64,000 nucleotides of DNA from Streptomyces sp. NRRL F-5727 (GCF_000719555.1 NZ_JOGX01000002.1:62001-126000); one strand, 5' to 3'. Shown: positions 1 through 9,498, counted from the first letter of the stretch. The notes: a model not told the origin generated them from the letters alone. Numbers and translations: made by a program.

Positions 1-2
1 TC

Positions 3-2513
3 GCCGTCGCCTTCGACGTGTCCCGCAAGACCTGGCGCTCGCAGGAGTTCCCCGAGTACAAGGCGAACCGCTCGAAGACCCCCGACGAGTTCAAGGGGCA
101 GGTCGAGCTGATCGGCGAGCTCCTCGACGCCATGAACGCGCCGCGGTTCGCCGTCGACGGCTTCGAGGCCGACGACGTCATCGCCACCCTCGCCACCCAG
201 GCCGAGGCCGCCGGCTTCGAGGTCCTCATCGTCACCGGCGACCGGGACTCCTTCCAGCTGGTCACCGACCACACCACCGTGCTCTACCCCACCAAGGGCG
301 TCTCCGAGCTGACCCGCTTCACCCCGGAGAAGGTCCAGGAGAAGTACGGCCTCACCCCCTCCCAGTACCCGGACTTCGCCGCCCTGCGCGGCGACCCGTC
401 CGACAACCTCCCGGGCATCCCCGGCGTCGGCGAGAAGACCGCCGCCAAGTGGATCAACCAGTTCGGCTCCTTCGCCGAGCTGGTCGAGCGCGCCGACGAG
501 GTCAAGGGCAAGGCCGGGCAGAACCTCCGGGACCACCTGGAGTCCGTCAAGCTCAACCGCGTCCTCACCGAGATGGTCCGGGACGTCGAGCTGCCGAAGA
601 CCGTCGCCGACCTGGCCCGCGAGCCGTACGACCGCAAGGCCGTCGCCCTGGTCCTCGACACCCTGGAGATCCGCAACCCCTCGCTGCGCGAGCGGCTGCT
701 CGCCGTCGACCCCGGCTCCGCCGAGGCCGCCGAGCCGGCCCCCGCCCCCGGCGTCGAGCTCGACTTCACCGTCCTCGGCTCCGGCGAGCTCGCCCCCTGG
801 CTGGCCGCCCACGGCGAGCAGCCCCTCGGCGTCGCCACCGTCGACAGCTGGGCGCTCGGCACCGGCAGCGTCTCCGAGATCGCCCTGGCCGGCGCCGGCG
901 GCGAGGCCGCCTGGTTCGACCCCAGCGAGCTGGACGAGGCCGACGAGCGGGCCTGGTCCGCCTGGATCGCCGACCCCGCGCGCCCCAAGGTCCTGCACAA
1001 CGCCAAGGGCGCCCTCCGGGTCTTCCCCGAGCACGGCTGGAGCGTCGCCGGCGTCACCATGGACACCGCGCTCGCCGCCTACCTGGTCAAGCCCGGCCGC
1101 CGCTCCTTCGCCCTGGACGCCCTCTCCCTGGAGTACCTCGGCCGGGAGCTCGCCCCCGCCGCCGCCTCCGAGGGCCAGCTCGCCTTCGGCGCCGAGGACC
1201 ATGCCGAGGCCGAGGCCCTGATGACCCAGGCCCGCGCCGTCCTCGACCTCGGCACCGCCTTCGAGACCAAGCTCGACGAGGTCGGCGCCCGCGGGCTGCT
1301 GTACGACGTGGAGCTGCCCACCTCCGTCCTCCTCGCCCGCCTGGAGCGGCACGGCATCGCCGCCGACCGCGACCACCTGGAGGCCATGGAGCAGCAGTTC
1401 GCCGGCGCCGTGCAGCAGGCCGTCAAGGAGGCCCACGCCTCCGTCGGCCACGAGTTCAACCTCGGCTCGCCCAAGCAGCTCCAGGAGGTCTTCTTCGGCG
1501 AGCTCAACCTCCCGAAGACCAAGAAGACCAAGACCGGCTACACCACCGACGCCGACGCGCTCGCCTGGCTGGCCGGCCAGACCGAGCACGAGCTGCCGGT
1601 CATCATGCTCCGCCACCGCGAGCAGGCCCGGCTGCGCTCCACCGTCGAGGGCCTGATCAAGACCGTCGCCGCCGACGGCCGGATCCACACCACCTTCAGC
1701 CAGACCGTCGCCGCCACCGGCCGTCTCTCCTCCACCGACCCGAACCTGCAGAACGTGCCGGTGCGGACGGACGAGGGCCGCGCCATCCGGCACGGCTTCG
1801 TCGTCGGCGAGGGCTTCGAGTCCCTCATGACCGCCGACTACAGCCAGATCGAGCTGCGCGTCATGGCCCACCTCTCCGAGGACGAGGGCCTGATCGAGGC
1901 GTTCACCTCCGGCGAGGACCTGCACACCACCGTCGCCTCCCAGGTCTTCGGCGTCGAGCGGTCCGCCGTCGACGCCGAGATGCGCCGCAAGATCAAGGCC
2001 ATGTCGTACGGCCTCGCCTACGGCCTCTCCGCCTTCGGCCTCTCGCAGCAGCTGAACATCGACCCGGGCGAGGCCCGCGGCCTGATGGACACCTACTTCG
2101 AGCGCTTCGGCGGCGTGCGGGACTACCTGCGCCGGGTCGTCGACGAGGCCCGCGCCACCGGCTACACCGAGACCATGCTCGGCCGCCGCCGCTACCTGCC
2201 GGACCTCAACAGCGACAACCGCCAGCGCCGCGAGGCCGCCGAGCGGATGGCGCTCAACGCCCCGATCCAGGGCACCGCCGCCGACATCGTCAAGGTCGCC
2301 ATGCTCAAGGTCGACCAGGCACTCACCGAGGCCGGTCTCGCCTCCCGGATGCTCCTCCAGGTCCACGACGAAATCGTCCTGGAGATCGCCCCCGGCGAGC
2401 GCGAGCGGGTCGAGGCCCTGGTCCGCGAGCAGATGTCGGCCGCCGCCGACCTCCGCGCCCCGCTCGACGTCTCGGTCGGCGTCGGCCCCGACTGGGACTC
2501 GGCCGCGCACTGA
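3..2513 (+). CDS. polA: DNA polymerase I (5' end outside window)
   Basis: This is the repair and Okazaki-fragment polymerase: 5'-3' flap nuclease followed by a family A polymerase. The frame is open from base 3, upstream of any start, so the gene is truncated by the window edge. The nuclease part is visible at the start (EYKANR, EADDVIATLA, TGDRDSFQL, then the helix-hairpin-helix IPGVGEKTA). The middle 3'-5' exonuclease-like domain lacks the catalytic acidic motif: GVATVDSW stands where D-x-E is expected. It should therefore be a structural remnant without proofreading, as in several actinobacterial PolA proteins. The polymerase motifs are intact: A (DYSQIELRV), B (RRKIKAMSYGLAYG) and C (LLQVHDEIVLE). 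The stop is at 2511-2513, followed by a hairpin terminator. Identification is certain; only the N-terminus is missing. Confidence 0.98.
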   Translation, partial: AVAFDVSRKTWRSQEFPEYKANRSKTPDEFKGQVELIGELLDAMNAPRFAVDGFEADDVIATLATQAEAAGFEVLIVTGDRDSFQLVTDHTTVLYPTKGVSELTRFTPEKVQEKYGLTPSQYPDFAALRGDPSDNLPGIPGVGEKTAAKWINQFGSFAELVERADEVKGKAGQNLRDHLESVKLNRVLTEMVRDVELPKTVADLAREPYDRKAVALVLDTLEIRNPSLRERLLAVDPGSAEAAEPAPAPGVELDFTVLGSGELAPWLAAHGEQPLGVATVDSWALGTGSVSEIALAGAGGEAAWFDPSELDEADERAWSAWIADPARPKVLHNAKGALRVFPEHGWSVAGVTMDTALAAYLVKPGRRSFALDALSLEYLGRELAPAAASEGQLAFGAEDHAEAEALMTQARAVLDLGTAFETKLDEVGARGLLYDVELPTSVLLARLERHGIAADRDHLEAMEQQFAGAVQQAVKEAHASVGHEFNLGSPKQLQEVFFGELNLPKTKKTKTGYTTDADALAWLAGQTEHELPVIMLRHREQARLRSTVEGLIKTVAADGRIHTTFSQTVAATGRLSSTDPNLQNVPVRTDEGRAIRHGFVVGEGFESLMTADYSQIELRVMAHLSEDEGLIEAFTSGEDLHTTVASQVFGVERSAVDAEMRRKIKAMSYGLAYGLSAFGLSQQLNIDPGEARGLMDTYFERFGGVRDYLRRVVDEARATGYTETMLGRRRYLPDLNSDNRQRREAAERMALNAPIQGTAADIVKVAMLKVDQALTEAGLASRMLLQVHDEIVLEIAPGERERVEALVREQMSAAADLRAPLDVSVGVGPDWDSAAH

Positions 2514-2528
2514 GCCCACGGCGCTCCA

Positions 2529-2565
2529 CCGGTGGCCGCACGCCCTCGCGGGCCGCGGCCACCGG
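2529..2565 (+). terminator. Hairpin terminator after polA
   Basis: A perfect 11-bp inverted repeat (CCGGTGGCCGC at 2529-2539, complement at 2555-2565) with a 15-nt loop begins 16 bases after the polA stop. There is no U-tract, which is normal for Streptomyces terminators. It also lies beyond the 3' end of the convergent DUF4184 gene. Confidence 0.55.
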
Positions 2566-2633
2566 CGTGTGCGCCAGGTGGCCACTCCGGGGCCGGCCCC
2601 GCGGCCTCACCCAGGAGGCCCGGATCGGCGAAC

Positions 2634-3509
2634 TCACGGACGGGAGCGCGCCGTACGGCCGGCCGGGACTCCCTCCTCCGCCGGACCGGGGGCGGGGACC
2701 GCTCCCCGCCCTCGCAGCCGGGCCGCCGTCCCGTACAGCAGGAGCCCCGCGACGAGCCCCGCGCCCGCACCGAAACAGGCGGTCGGGATGATGTCGAGCG
2801 GGTTCTCGATCCGGTCCCAGCCCCAGTACGCCGCCCAGCGCAGCACCCGGTGCGCGACCCCGGCGAGCACACAGCCCCCGATCAGCAGCACCGCCGCCCG
2901 CCGCCCGCGCCGGCCCGGCACCGGCACCGCGGCGGTCGGCTCCGCCCCGGCCGGCACCGACCGCAGCGCCCGGGCCGTGAACCAGCCGAGCAGCCCCAGC
3001 GCCAGTGCCGAGCCCCCGTACTGCGCGTACTGGTAGACCGGGAACCCGGCCACGACCTCCGCCAGGAACGGGATCGTCCGCGTCCCCCACCGGTCGATGT
3101 GGGTGAAGGTGTCCCAGACGACGTGCGTGGCCGCGCCGAGCGCCGCCGACCCGGCGAACGCGAGGGCGAGCCCGGCCGGCTTCCGCCCCCGCCACGGCCG
3201 GCCGCGGACCAGCGCGTGCACCGGACCGCGCCACCGCCCCGGCAGCAGCCCGACCAGCGGCTCACGGACCATCAGCCAGAGCCCCACCAGGACGGCGGCG
3301 ACGAGCACGTCGACGGTGACGATCCCGGCGGGGGAGTGGGTCACCTCCCCGAACTCCATCGCCCCGGGCACCGCCGTCGCCGCGAAGTAGGTGAGGTCGG
3401 GGGCGAAGCTGCCGGCGACCAGGGCGGAGGCGACGAGCGGTCCGCGCGCGGTCCCGTCCCGCCGTAGCGCCGGCAGCACCGCGGCGGCGTGACTCAGGGT
3501 GAAGGGCAC
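2634..3509 (-). CDS. DUF4184 family integral membrane protein
   Basis: A 291-residue membrane protein that starts VPFTLSHAAAVLP, the typical opening of DUF4184 proteins. Further family hallmarks are a SFAPDL segment, HSPAG, and THVVWDTFTHIDRWG with several His and Asp residues. The pattern of acidic and His residues at membrane faces recalls small-molecule or metal-dependent membrane hydrolases (YdjM/LexA-binding-type families), but no biochemical function is established. I count about six hydrophobic segments. The GTG at 3509 is chosen because GGGAGG lies about eight bases upstream and because the long N-terminal extension available upstream is low-complexity and unlike the family. It is convergent with polA and divergent from the transglycosylase gene. 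Confidence 0.85.
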   Translation of the reverse strand: MPFTLSHAAAVLPALRRDGTARGPLVASALVAGSFAPDLTYFAATAVPGAMEFGEVTHSPAGIVTVDVLVAAVLVGLWLMVREPLVGLLPGRWRGPVHALVRGRPWRGRKPAGLALAFAGSAALGAATHVVWDTFTHIDRWGTRTIPFLAEVVAGFPVYQYAQYGGSALALGLLGWFTARALRSVPAGAEPTAAVPVPGRRGRRAAVLLIGGCVLAGVAHRVLRWAAYWGWDRIENPLDIIPTACFGAGAGLVAGLLLYGTAARLRGRGAVPAPGPAEEGVPAGRTARSRP

Positions 3510-3763
3510 GGAAGGAACCTCCCGGTCGTACGGATGATCGGCCCGCCCGGCAAGAGGCGCCGCGCCGCCCGGATGGTTCCCGGGGGTGCCTCCGGACCCC
3601 GGAGTCCGGACCTCCGTGTCCGGCCGACGGGAGGCCAAGGGGTGACGAAAGCGTGAAACCCGGTCAGGCGCTGGTGTCCGGTGATACGTACATCGCATAG
3701 GGTCGCCTGAGGCCACACGCGGGGAGCGTGCGGTTCCAGTCGATTTGGGGAGGGGTGCACGGT

Positions 3764-5629
3764 ATGGCAGCGCAATTCGGCCGTCGCCTGCGCAGGGGCG
3801 CCACGAGCGGAGCGATCGTGGCGGCCGCGGTCGCGGCGCTGGCCGCTTCGCAGGGGCCGGGAGCGATCCCGCCGCCGACCGACAACCTCAACGGCGACCG
3901 GGCCGTCGGCGCCGGCGACGCCACCAGCCCGGCCGGCGGCCTCGACGGCGGCTCGGCGACCGGCGACTCGCCGTACTACACCGACCTGCCGCCGCTGAAC
4001 TCGCCGAACCTGCCCGGCGCGTTGCCCCACTCGCCCCAGCTGCCGATCGTCACCGGCCCCGCCGCCGCCGGCATACCCGCGACCGTCCTCGCCGCCTACC
4101 GCCGCGCCGAGGCGTCGGTCCGCGCCACCGACCCCTCCTGCAACCTGCCGTGGCAGCTCCTCGCCGGCATCGGCAAGGTCGAGTCCGGCCAGGCCCGCGG
4201 CGGCCGCGTGGACGCCAACGGCACCACCCTCGCCCCGATCCTCGGACCGGTCCTCGACGGTGTCGGCTTCGCCAACATCTCGGACACCGACGACGGCGCC
4301 TTCGACGGCGACACCACCCACGACCGCGCCGTCGGCCCCATGCAGTTCATCCCGTCCACCTGGGCCACCTGGGGCCAGGACGCCAACGGCGACGGGAAGA
4401 AGGACCCCAACAACATCTACGACGCCGCCCAGGCCGCTGGCATGTACCTGTGCGCCGACGGCCGGAACCTGGCCGTCAAGGCCGACCTCGACCGGGCGAT
4501 CCTCAGCTACAACCGCTCCACGGAGTACCTGAACACCGTCCTCTCCTGGTTCGAGTACTACGGGCGCGGCGCCCACACCGTCCCGGACGGCACGGGCGTC
4601 CTCCCGGTCGACCGCAGCGACCGGCCCGTCACCGGCAGGACGGTCCGCCCGTCCGAGTCCGCCGCGCCGCCCTCGCCCTCCCCGAGCCCCACCCCCTCGC
4701 CGCAGAAGCCGTCGCCGAAGCCCACCGAGACGACCCCGGTCACGCCCTCGCCGAAGCCGACCGAGCCGACGAAGCCGCCGGTCACCGACCCGACCCGGCC
4801 TCCCGTCGCCACGCCCGTCGAGGTCCCGCCGACGCTCAGGGTCGCGCGCCTCAAGCCCGGCACGGCGGTGCTGACCGCGGTCACCGAGAGCACCTTCGCC
4901 CAGGCCGCGACCGTCACCGCCGTCGACGCCTCGGGTCGCCCGGTCGCCGGCGTCAGCGTCCGCTTCGAGCTGCCCGCCACCACCGACGCCCGCTTCCCCG
5001 CCGGCGCCACCACGGTCACCGTCACCTCGGACGCGCGGGGCGTCGCCAAGGCCCCCGCCCTCCGCGCCGGAGCGAAGGCCGAGCCCTTCACCATCCGCGC
5101 CACCGTCCCCGGCCGCTCCCTGCCGGCCGCCGAACTGAAGGCGACCGTCGAGGTCCGCAAGGCCGACGCCCTCGCCCGGATCGGCGACACCGCCCTGACC
5201 GCCCAGACCGGCGCCGGCTACGCCGACGTCACGGTCGAGGCCCGCCTCGGCGGCGCGCTCGCCGCCGGCGTGAGCGTCACCGCGGTGGTCGCCGACTCGA
5301 CGGACGCGCCGACCCAGAGCGCCGAAGGCCCCTCCTTCGGCAAGGACGCCGCGGGCAACCCGATCCGCACCAGGGTCCTGAAGACCGACGCCCAGGGCCG
5401 GCTGTCCATCGGCGACCTCGTGGCGGGCGAGAAGGCCGGCGGCTACGTCCTCTGGCTCACCGCGCCCGGCGGCGGCACGGTGAAGCTGACGCTCACCGTC
5501 ACCGCCCCGGCCACCACGCCGCCCACCACGGAGCCGACCCCGGACCCGGCCCCGACGACCGAGCCCGCGCCCACCGCGTCCGGCTCCACGTCGGCCTCGC
5601 CCTCCACGAGCCCGTCGCCCACGAGCTGA
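3764..5629 (+). CDS. Secreted lytic murein transglycosylase with Ig-like repeats
   Basis: A 621-residue exported peptidoglycan-cleaving enzyme. Residues 1-32 form a signal peptide (RRLRRG followed by an Ala/Val-rich core). About residues 100-265 are an SLT/MltB-type transglycosylase domain with the catalytic Glu at about position 140 in GKVESGQ; the later GPMQFIPSTWATWG and SYNRS motifs are typical of the fold. A Pro/Ser/Thr-rich linker follows (about 299-362), then two bacterial Ig-like (Big_1-type) modules (about 365-590), and a second P/T/S-rich tail. There is no sortase motif or terminal membrane helix, so it is probably secreted or wall-retained. The ATG at 3764 is preferred because GGGGAGGGG (3747-3755) is correctly spaced from it. 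The two Ig-like domains after a catalytic domain are less common than LysM or SH3 wall-binding modules. Confidence 0.9.
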   Translation: MAAQFGRRLRRGATSGAIVAAAVAALAASQGPGAIPPPTDNLNGDRAVGAGDATSPAGGLDGGSATGDSPYYTDLPPLNSPNLPGALPHSPQLPIVTGPAAAGIPATVLAAYRRAEASVRATDPSCNLPWQLLAGIGKVESGQARGGRVDANGTTLAPILGPVLDGVGFANISDTDDGAFDGDTTHDRAVGPMQFIPSTWATWGQDANGDGKKDPNNIYDAAQAAGMYLCADGRNLAVKADLDRAILSYNRSTEYLNTVLSWFEYYGRGAHTVPDGTGVLPVDRSDRPVTGRTVRPSESAAPPSPSPSPTPSPQKPSPKPTETTPVTPSPKPTEPTKPPVTDPTRPPVATPVEVPPTLRVARLKPGTAVLTAVTESTFAQAATVTAVDASGRPVAGVSVRFELPATTDARFPAGATTVTVTSDARGVAKAPALRAGAKAEPFTIRATVPGRSLPAAELKATVEVRKADALARIGDTALTAQTGAGYADVTVEARLGGALAAGVSVTAVVADSTDAPTQSAEGPSFGKDAAGNPIRTRVLKTDAQGRLSIGDLVAGEKAGGYVLWLTAPGGGTVKLTLTVTAPATTPPTTEPTPDPAPTTEPAPTASGSTSASPSTSPSPTS

Positions 5630-5666
5630 TCCGCGCCGCCCTTCCGCCGCACCGCCCCTTCTCCGT

Positions 5667-5706
5667 GCCGCCCCCGCCGCGTCCCTCCCGGGACGCCGGG
5701 GGCGGC
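5667..5706 (+). terminator. Hairpin terminator after the transglycosylase gene
   Basis: A two-part stem. The inner 7 bp are GCGTCCC (5679-5685) and GGGACGC (5690-5696) with loop TCCC. The outer 10 bp are GCCGCCCCCG (5667-5676) with its complement at 5697-5706. A 2-nt bulge separates the two parts. Confidence 0.65.
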
Positions 5707-5810
5707 GCGCGTTTCCGTCCGTCCCGCCACGAGCTGTTCTCATCTCACGGTCGCGTTGCTACGGTGCCCCCGCCCTGACGATCCATCAGATCACTTGCCG
5801 GGAGGCCGAC

Positions 5811-5951
5811 ATGCGCGCCCTCGTCGCCGCCGCCATCGGACTCGTACCCGTCCTGCTCTTCGTCCTGCTCGTCTCCGTGGTCGATCTGCCGCCCGACGGC
5901 CCCACCTCGCCCAGACCCCTGCTCACCGCCGACCCCGGCCCGAAGAAGTAG
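5811..5951 (+). CDS. Small membrane peptide (46 aa), SPW_0924-like
   Basis: A 46-residue single-pass membrane peptide, MRALVAAAIGLVPVLLFVLL... followed by a polar tail (...SPRPLLTADPGPKK). GGGAGG at 5800-5805 sits five bases before the ATG, and the stop is nine bases before the DUF3068 gene, so the two are very likely cotranscribed. The N-terminal half is one hydrophobic segment of about 20 residues. From memory it resembles a short Streptomyces family annotated SPW_0924, whose function is unknown. The strong ribosome-binding site, the tight spacing and the composition support a real gene. Confidence 0.7.
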   Translation: MRALVAAAIGLVPVLLFVLLVSVVDLPPDGPTSPRPLLTADPGPKK

Positions 5952-5960
5952 GGAGCCCCC

Positions 5961-6956
5961 GTGCGCCGCCGAGCCAGCCTCGTCCTCCTCTCCCTCGCGG
6001 TCTTCCTCGCCGCCATGGCCCCCACCCTGCGCTGGTACGCCTTCCCCCGGCTGGCCAAGATCCCGCCGAACCAGTACCAGGAGATGGTCCTGGAGGCCCG
6101 CCCCGCGACCCTCCTCGACTACGGCACCCTCAAGGCCCGCGAGGTCGAGAAGATCACGATCGTCCAGACCCTCAAGGGCAACGTGGAGGAGTCGAAGCGG
6201 ATCGAGCGCGGCACCGACCGCGACGTCGTCGTCTGGGACGGCCTCTCCTACGTCATGGGACCCGACGGCGCGATGGTGTCCAAGATCCCCGAGCGGTACG
6301 TGTTCGACGCGCACACCCAGGACCCCGTGAACGTGCCGGGCGAGATGGTCGACGGCGACCCGGTCACGCGCGAGGGCATCGAGTTCAAATGGCCCTTCCT
6401 CACCGAGAAGCGCGACTACCTCTACTTCGACGCCCAGACCCGCACCTCGTCCCCCATCCACTACGTGGGCACCCGCACCTTCCGCGGCCTGGAGGTCTAC
6501 TACTACGAGCAGACCATCCCCTGGACCCAGGTCCCCATGCCCAAGACCATGCCGGTCGAGGGCATCACCCCCGACGTCATCGCGAGCATGGGCCTCACCC
6601 GCTGGTACACCACCAAGCGCATGTTCTGGGTCGAGCCCGTCACCGGAGCCCCCGTCAACGGCGAGGAGATCCACAAGGAGGAGCTCCGCGGCGCCAAGGC
6701 CCTCACGGGCAAGGACACCGTCACCGTCTTCGCCGGCCACGTGAAGATGCGCGAGGACTACATCGCCGACACCGTCGAGCTGGTCTCCGCCAACCGCACC
6801 ACCGTCCTCCTCCTCGTCTCCCGGCTGCCGTGGACCTTCACCGTCCTCGCCCTCCTCCTGCTCGCCCTCGCCCTCTGGCTGGAGTCCCGCTCCCGCCGCC
6901 CCGCCCCCGCAACCGCCCCGAGGACGGAACGGGAGCCCGTCACCCCTCCCGTCTGA
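5961..6956 (+). CDS. DUF3068 (PorA-like) membrane-anchored protein
   Basis: A 331-residue protein with an N-terminal transmembrane segment (residues about 5-20), a large extracytoplasmic domain and a C-terminal transmembrane helix (about 280-305) ending in an Arg-rich cytoplasmic tail. The run MAPTLRWYAFPRLAKIPPNQY and the later YEQTIPWTQVPMP are characteristic of DUF3068. The family is found in mycolate and non-mycolate actinobacteria; its biochemical role is not established. The GTG start at 5961 follows GTAGGGAG. Its 3' end overlaps the convergent hrpB end by 17 bp (6940-6956), so neither gene has its own intergenic terminator. Confidence 0.85.
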   Translation: MRRRASLVLLSLAVFLAAMAPTLRWYAFPRLAKIPPNQYQEMVLEARPATLLDYGTLKAREVEKITIVQTLKGNVEESKRIERGTDRDVVVWDGLSYVMGPDGAMVSKIPERYVFDAHTQDPVNVPGEMVDGDPVTREGIEFKWPFLTEKRDYLYFDAQTRTSSPIHYVGTRTFRGLEVYYYEQTIPWTQVPMPKTMPVEGITPDVIASMGLTRWYTTKRMFWVEPVTGAPVNGEEIHKEELRGAKALTGKDTVTVFAGHVKMREDYIADTVELVSANRTTVLLLVSRLPWTFTVLALLLLALALWLESRSRRPAPATAPRTEREPVTPPV

Positions 6957-9498
6957 GCCGCGCGATCGTGTGCCGGGTCGGCTCCGCCGAGGACGGGTCC
7001 TCCGGCCACGGATGCTTCGGATACCGCCCCCGCAGCTCCGCCCGCACCGCCCGGTAGCCGTCCCGCCAGAACGAGGCCAGATCCGCGGTGACCGCCGCCG
7101 GCCGCCCGGCGGGGGAGAGCAGGTGCACCAGCACCGGCACCCCCGCCACCGTCGGCGTCCCGTCCAGCCCGAACATCTCCTGGAGCTTCACCGCCAGCAC
7201 CGGCCGCCCCTCCCCGTACGCCACCCGGATCCGCGAACCGCTCGGCACCTCGATCCGCTCAGGGGCCAGCTCGTCGAGCCGCCCCGCCTCGCCCGAGGCC
7301 CACGGCAGCAGCCGCCGCAACGCCTCCCCGGCGTCGATCCGCCCCAGGTCCGCCCGCCGCGCCGCCCGCGACAGCTCCGGCTCCAGCCACTCCTCGGCCC
7401 GCTCCACCAGCGCCTCCTCCGACACGTCCGGCCACGCCCCGCCGACCGCCTCGCGCAGGAACGCCAGCCGCTCCCGCAGCTCCACCGCCTCCCGGCTCCA
7501 CCGCAGCAGCCCCGTCCCCTCCCGCCGCAACCCGTCGAGCAGCGCCTCCCGCACCAGCACCGGATCGGCCGCCGACCCCAGCGGGCGCACCGTCAGCTCC
7601 ACCGCCCCCAACCGCTCCACCGACCGCGCGACCACGTCGCCGTCCTCCCAGCGCACCTCCTCGCCCGCCCGGAACAGATGCCCCGCCGCCCGCCGCGCCA
7701 CGGCCTCGTCCACCACCGCAGCCAGCCGCACCCGCGCCGTCGCGTCCCGGGCCGTCCGGTCCGCCACCGCCACCGCCAGCCACGGCGCCGACCGCAGGCC
7801 CGACCCCTCACCGAGCCGGGCCCCGCTGCCGGACACCATCAGATGTCCGTCCCGCTCCCGCGCCCGCGCCACCCGCTCCGGGAACGCCAGCGCCGTCACC
7901 ACCCCCGCCACCGAGTCCTCCCCGGCCGCACCCGCGCCGTCTCCGGCTCGCCCCTCCCAGGCGCCGCCCTCCGCGGCCGCCGCCCGCTCCAGCCGCCGCA
8001 CCTCCGCCCGCCAGCGCGCCCCGTACCCGTCCCCGCCCCGCCGGGCCGCGCGCCAGGCGGCCGTCAGATCGTCCCCGTACTCCCGGGGCGGCTCCTCGCT
8101 CAGCAGCGCCACCACCTCGGCAGCCCGCCGCACCCCCACCTCGGCCGCCCCGTCGAGCAGCGCCCGCCCGAGCCGCGGATGCAGACCGAGCCGGGCCATC
8201 CGCTCGCCCCGCCCGGTCGCCTTCCCCGCCGCGTCCACCGCCCCGATCGCCTCCAGCACCGAGCGCGCCGCCGCCAGCGCCCCGGCCGGCGGCGCGTCGA
8301 GCAGCGCCAGCCCCTCCGCCGTCGGATCGCCCCAGCAGGCGACCCGCAGCGCGAAGTCGGCCAGATCCGCGATCCGGATCTCCGGCGCCGGGAACCGCGC
8401 CCGGCCGCTCTCCTCCGCCTCCGCCCAGCACCGGTACACCGTGCCCGGCGCCTCCCGCCCCGAACGTCCCGCCCGCTGCGTCGCCGCCGCGGCCGACACC
8501 GGCACCGTCGCCAGCGAACCGAGCCCCCGGGCGTGATCCATCCGCGGCTCCCGGGCCAGCCCCGCGTCCACCACGACCCGCACCCCCGGCACCGTGAGGC
8601 TCGACTCCGCCACCGACGTCGACAGCACCACCCGCCGCCGGCCGCCCGGCCCCGCGCCCCGCAGCACCGCGTCCTGCACCGCCGCCGGAGCCCGCCCGTG
8701 CAGCTGGAGCACCTCCGCGTCCACCCCGTCGAGCAGCCCCGCCGTCCGCGCGATCTCCCCCGTGCCGGGCAGGAAGCAGAGGACGTCGCCCTCGTGCCGC
8801 GCCAGCGCCTCCCGCACCGTCGCCGCCACATGCCGCAGCAGCGCCGGATCCACCCAGGTGCCGTGCGCCGGCCGGATCCCCGCCGGCGGCGGCACATGAC
8901 GCACCGCGAACCCGTGCCCCTCGCCCTCGCTGCGCACCACCGGCGCCGGTCCGCCGCCCTCCTGGGCGGTCAGCAGCCGCGCCCACGCCTCCGCGTCACT
9001 GGTCGCCGAGGCCGCGACGAGCCCCAGCTCCGGCCGCAGCGCGGCCCGTACGTCCACCAGGAACGCCAGGGCCGTGTCGGCGTCCAGGTGCCGCTCGTGA
9101 CACTCGTCGAGCAGCACCACGTCCACCCCGGCGAGCTCCGGGTCCCGCTGGAGCCGCTGGAGGAGGATGCCCGTCGTCACCACCTCGACCCGGGTCGCCG
9201 GCCCGGCCCGCCGCTCCCCGCGCACGGAGAAGCCGACCGCCCCGCCGACCTCCTGGCCCAGCAGCCACGCCATCCGCGCGGCCGCCGCCCGCACCGCCAT
9301 CCGGCGCGGCTCGGCCACCAGCACCCGCCGCCCCGGCCCGTCCCCTATGAGTCCCGCGAGCGCGAGCGGCACCAGCGTGGTCTTGCCGGTGCCGGGCGGC
9401 GCGTGCAGCACCGCCGTGCCGCGCTCGGCGAGCGCGGCCAGCAGCTCGGGAACGGCATGGCGGACGGGAAGCAGATCGAGTACGTCGTGTCGGATCAC
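6940..9498 (-). CDS. hrpB: ATP-dependent helicase HrpB
   Basis: An 852-residue DExH-box helicase of the HrpB family (RNA/DNA helicase, precise bacterial role unresolved). The Walker A motif GTGKTT is at residues 36-41 and the DEAH-type box reads DECH at 131-134 in VVLLDECHERH. Motif III SATSD, the RGRSGR-like arginine finger region (TQRAGRSGREAPG) and the HrpB C-terminal domain, ending in RGRYPKHPWPEDP, are all visible. The KHPWPEDP ending is typical for this family. Length matches family members. The GTG at 9498 is the most upstream reasonable start and gives the usual short N-terminus before the P-loop. It is transcribed away from the methyltransferase terminator. Confidence 0.93.
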   Translation of the reverse strand: MIRHDVLDLLPVRHAVPELLAALAERGTAVLHAPPGTGKTTLVPLALAGLIGDGPGRRVLVAEPRRMAVRAAAARMAWLLGQEVGGAVGFSVRGERRAGPATRVEVVTTGILLQRLQRDPELAGVDVVLLDECHERHLDADTALAFLVDVRAALRPELGLVAASATSDAEAWARLLTAQEGGGPAPVVRSEGEGHGFAVRHVPPPAGIRPAHGTWVDPALLRHVAATVREALARHEGDVLCFLPGTGEIARTAGLLDGVDAEVLQLHGRAPAAVQDAVLRGAGPGGRRRVVLSTSVAESSLTVPGVRVVVDAGLAREPRMDHARGLGSLATVPVSAAAATQRAGRSGREAPGTVYRCWAEAEESGRARFPAPEIRIADLADFALRVACWGDPTAEGLALLDAPPAGALAAARSVLEAIGAVDAAGKATGRGERMARLGLHPRLGRALLDGAAEVGVRRAAEVVALLSEEPPREYGDDLTAAWRAARRGGDGYGARWRAEVRRLERAAAAEGGAWEGRAGDGAGAAGEDSVAGVVTALAFPERVARARERDGHLMVSGSGARLGEGSGLRSAPWLAVAVADRTARDATARVRLAAVVDEAVARRAAGHLFRAGEEVRWEDGDVVARSVERLGAVELTVRPLGSAADPVLVREALLDGLRREGTGLLRWSREAVELRERLAFLREAVGGAWPDVSEEALVERAEEWLEPELSRAARRADLGRIDAGEALRRLLPWASGEAGRLDELAPERIEVPSGSRIRVAYGEGRPVLAVKLQEMFGLDGTPTVAGVPVLVHLLSPAGRPAAVTADLASFWRDGYRAVRAELRGRYPKHPWPEDPSSAEPTRHTIARLRREG

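Noticed and set aside
3510..3763. Possible c-di-AMP (ydaO) riboswitch before the lytic transglycosylase, as known for some Streptomyces wall hydrolases
   Set aside because: I could not find the conserved ydaO core sequences; only generic GC-rich hairpins are present.
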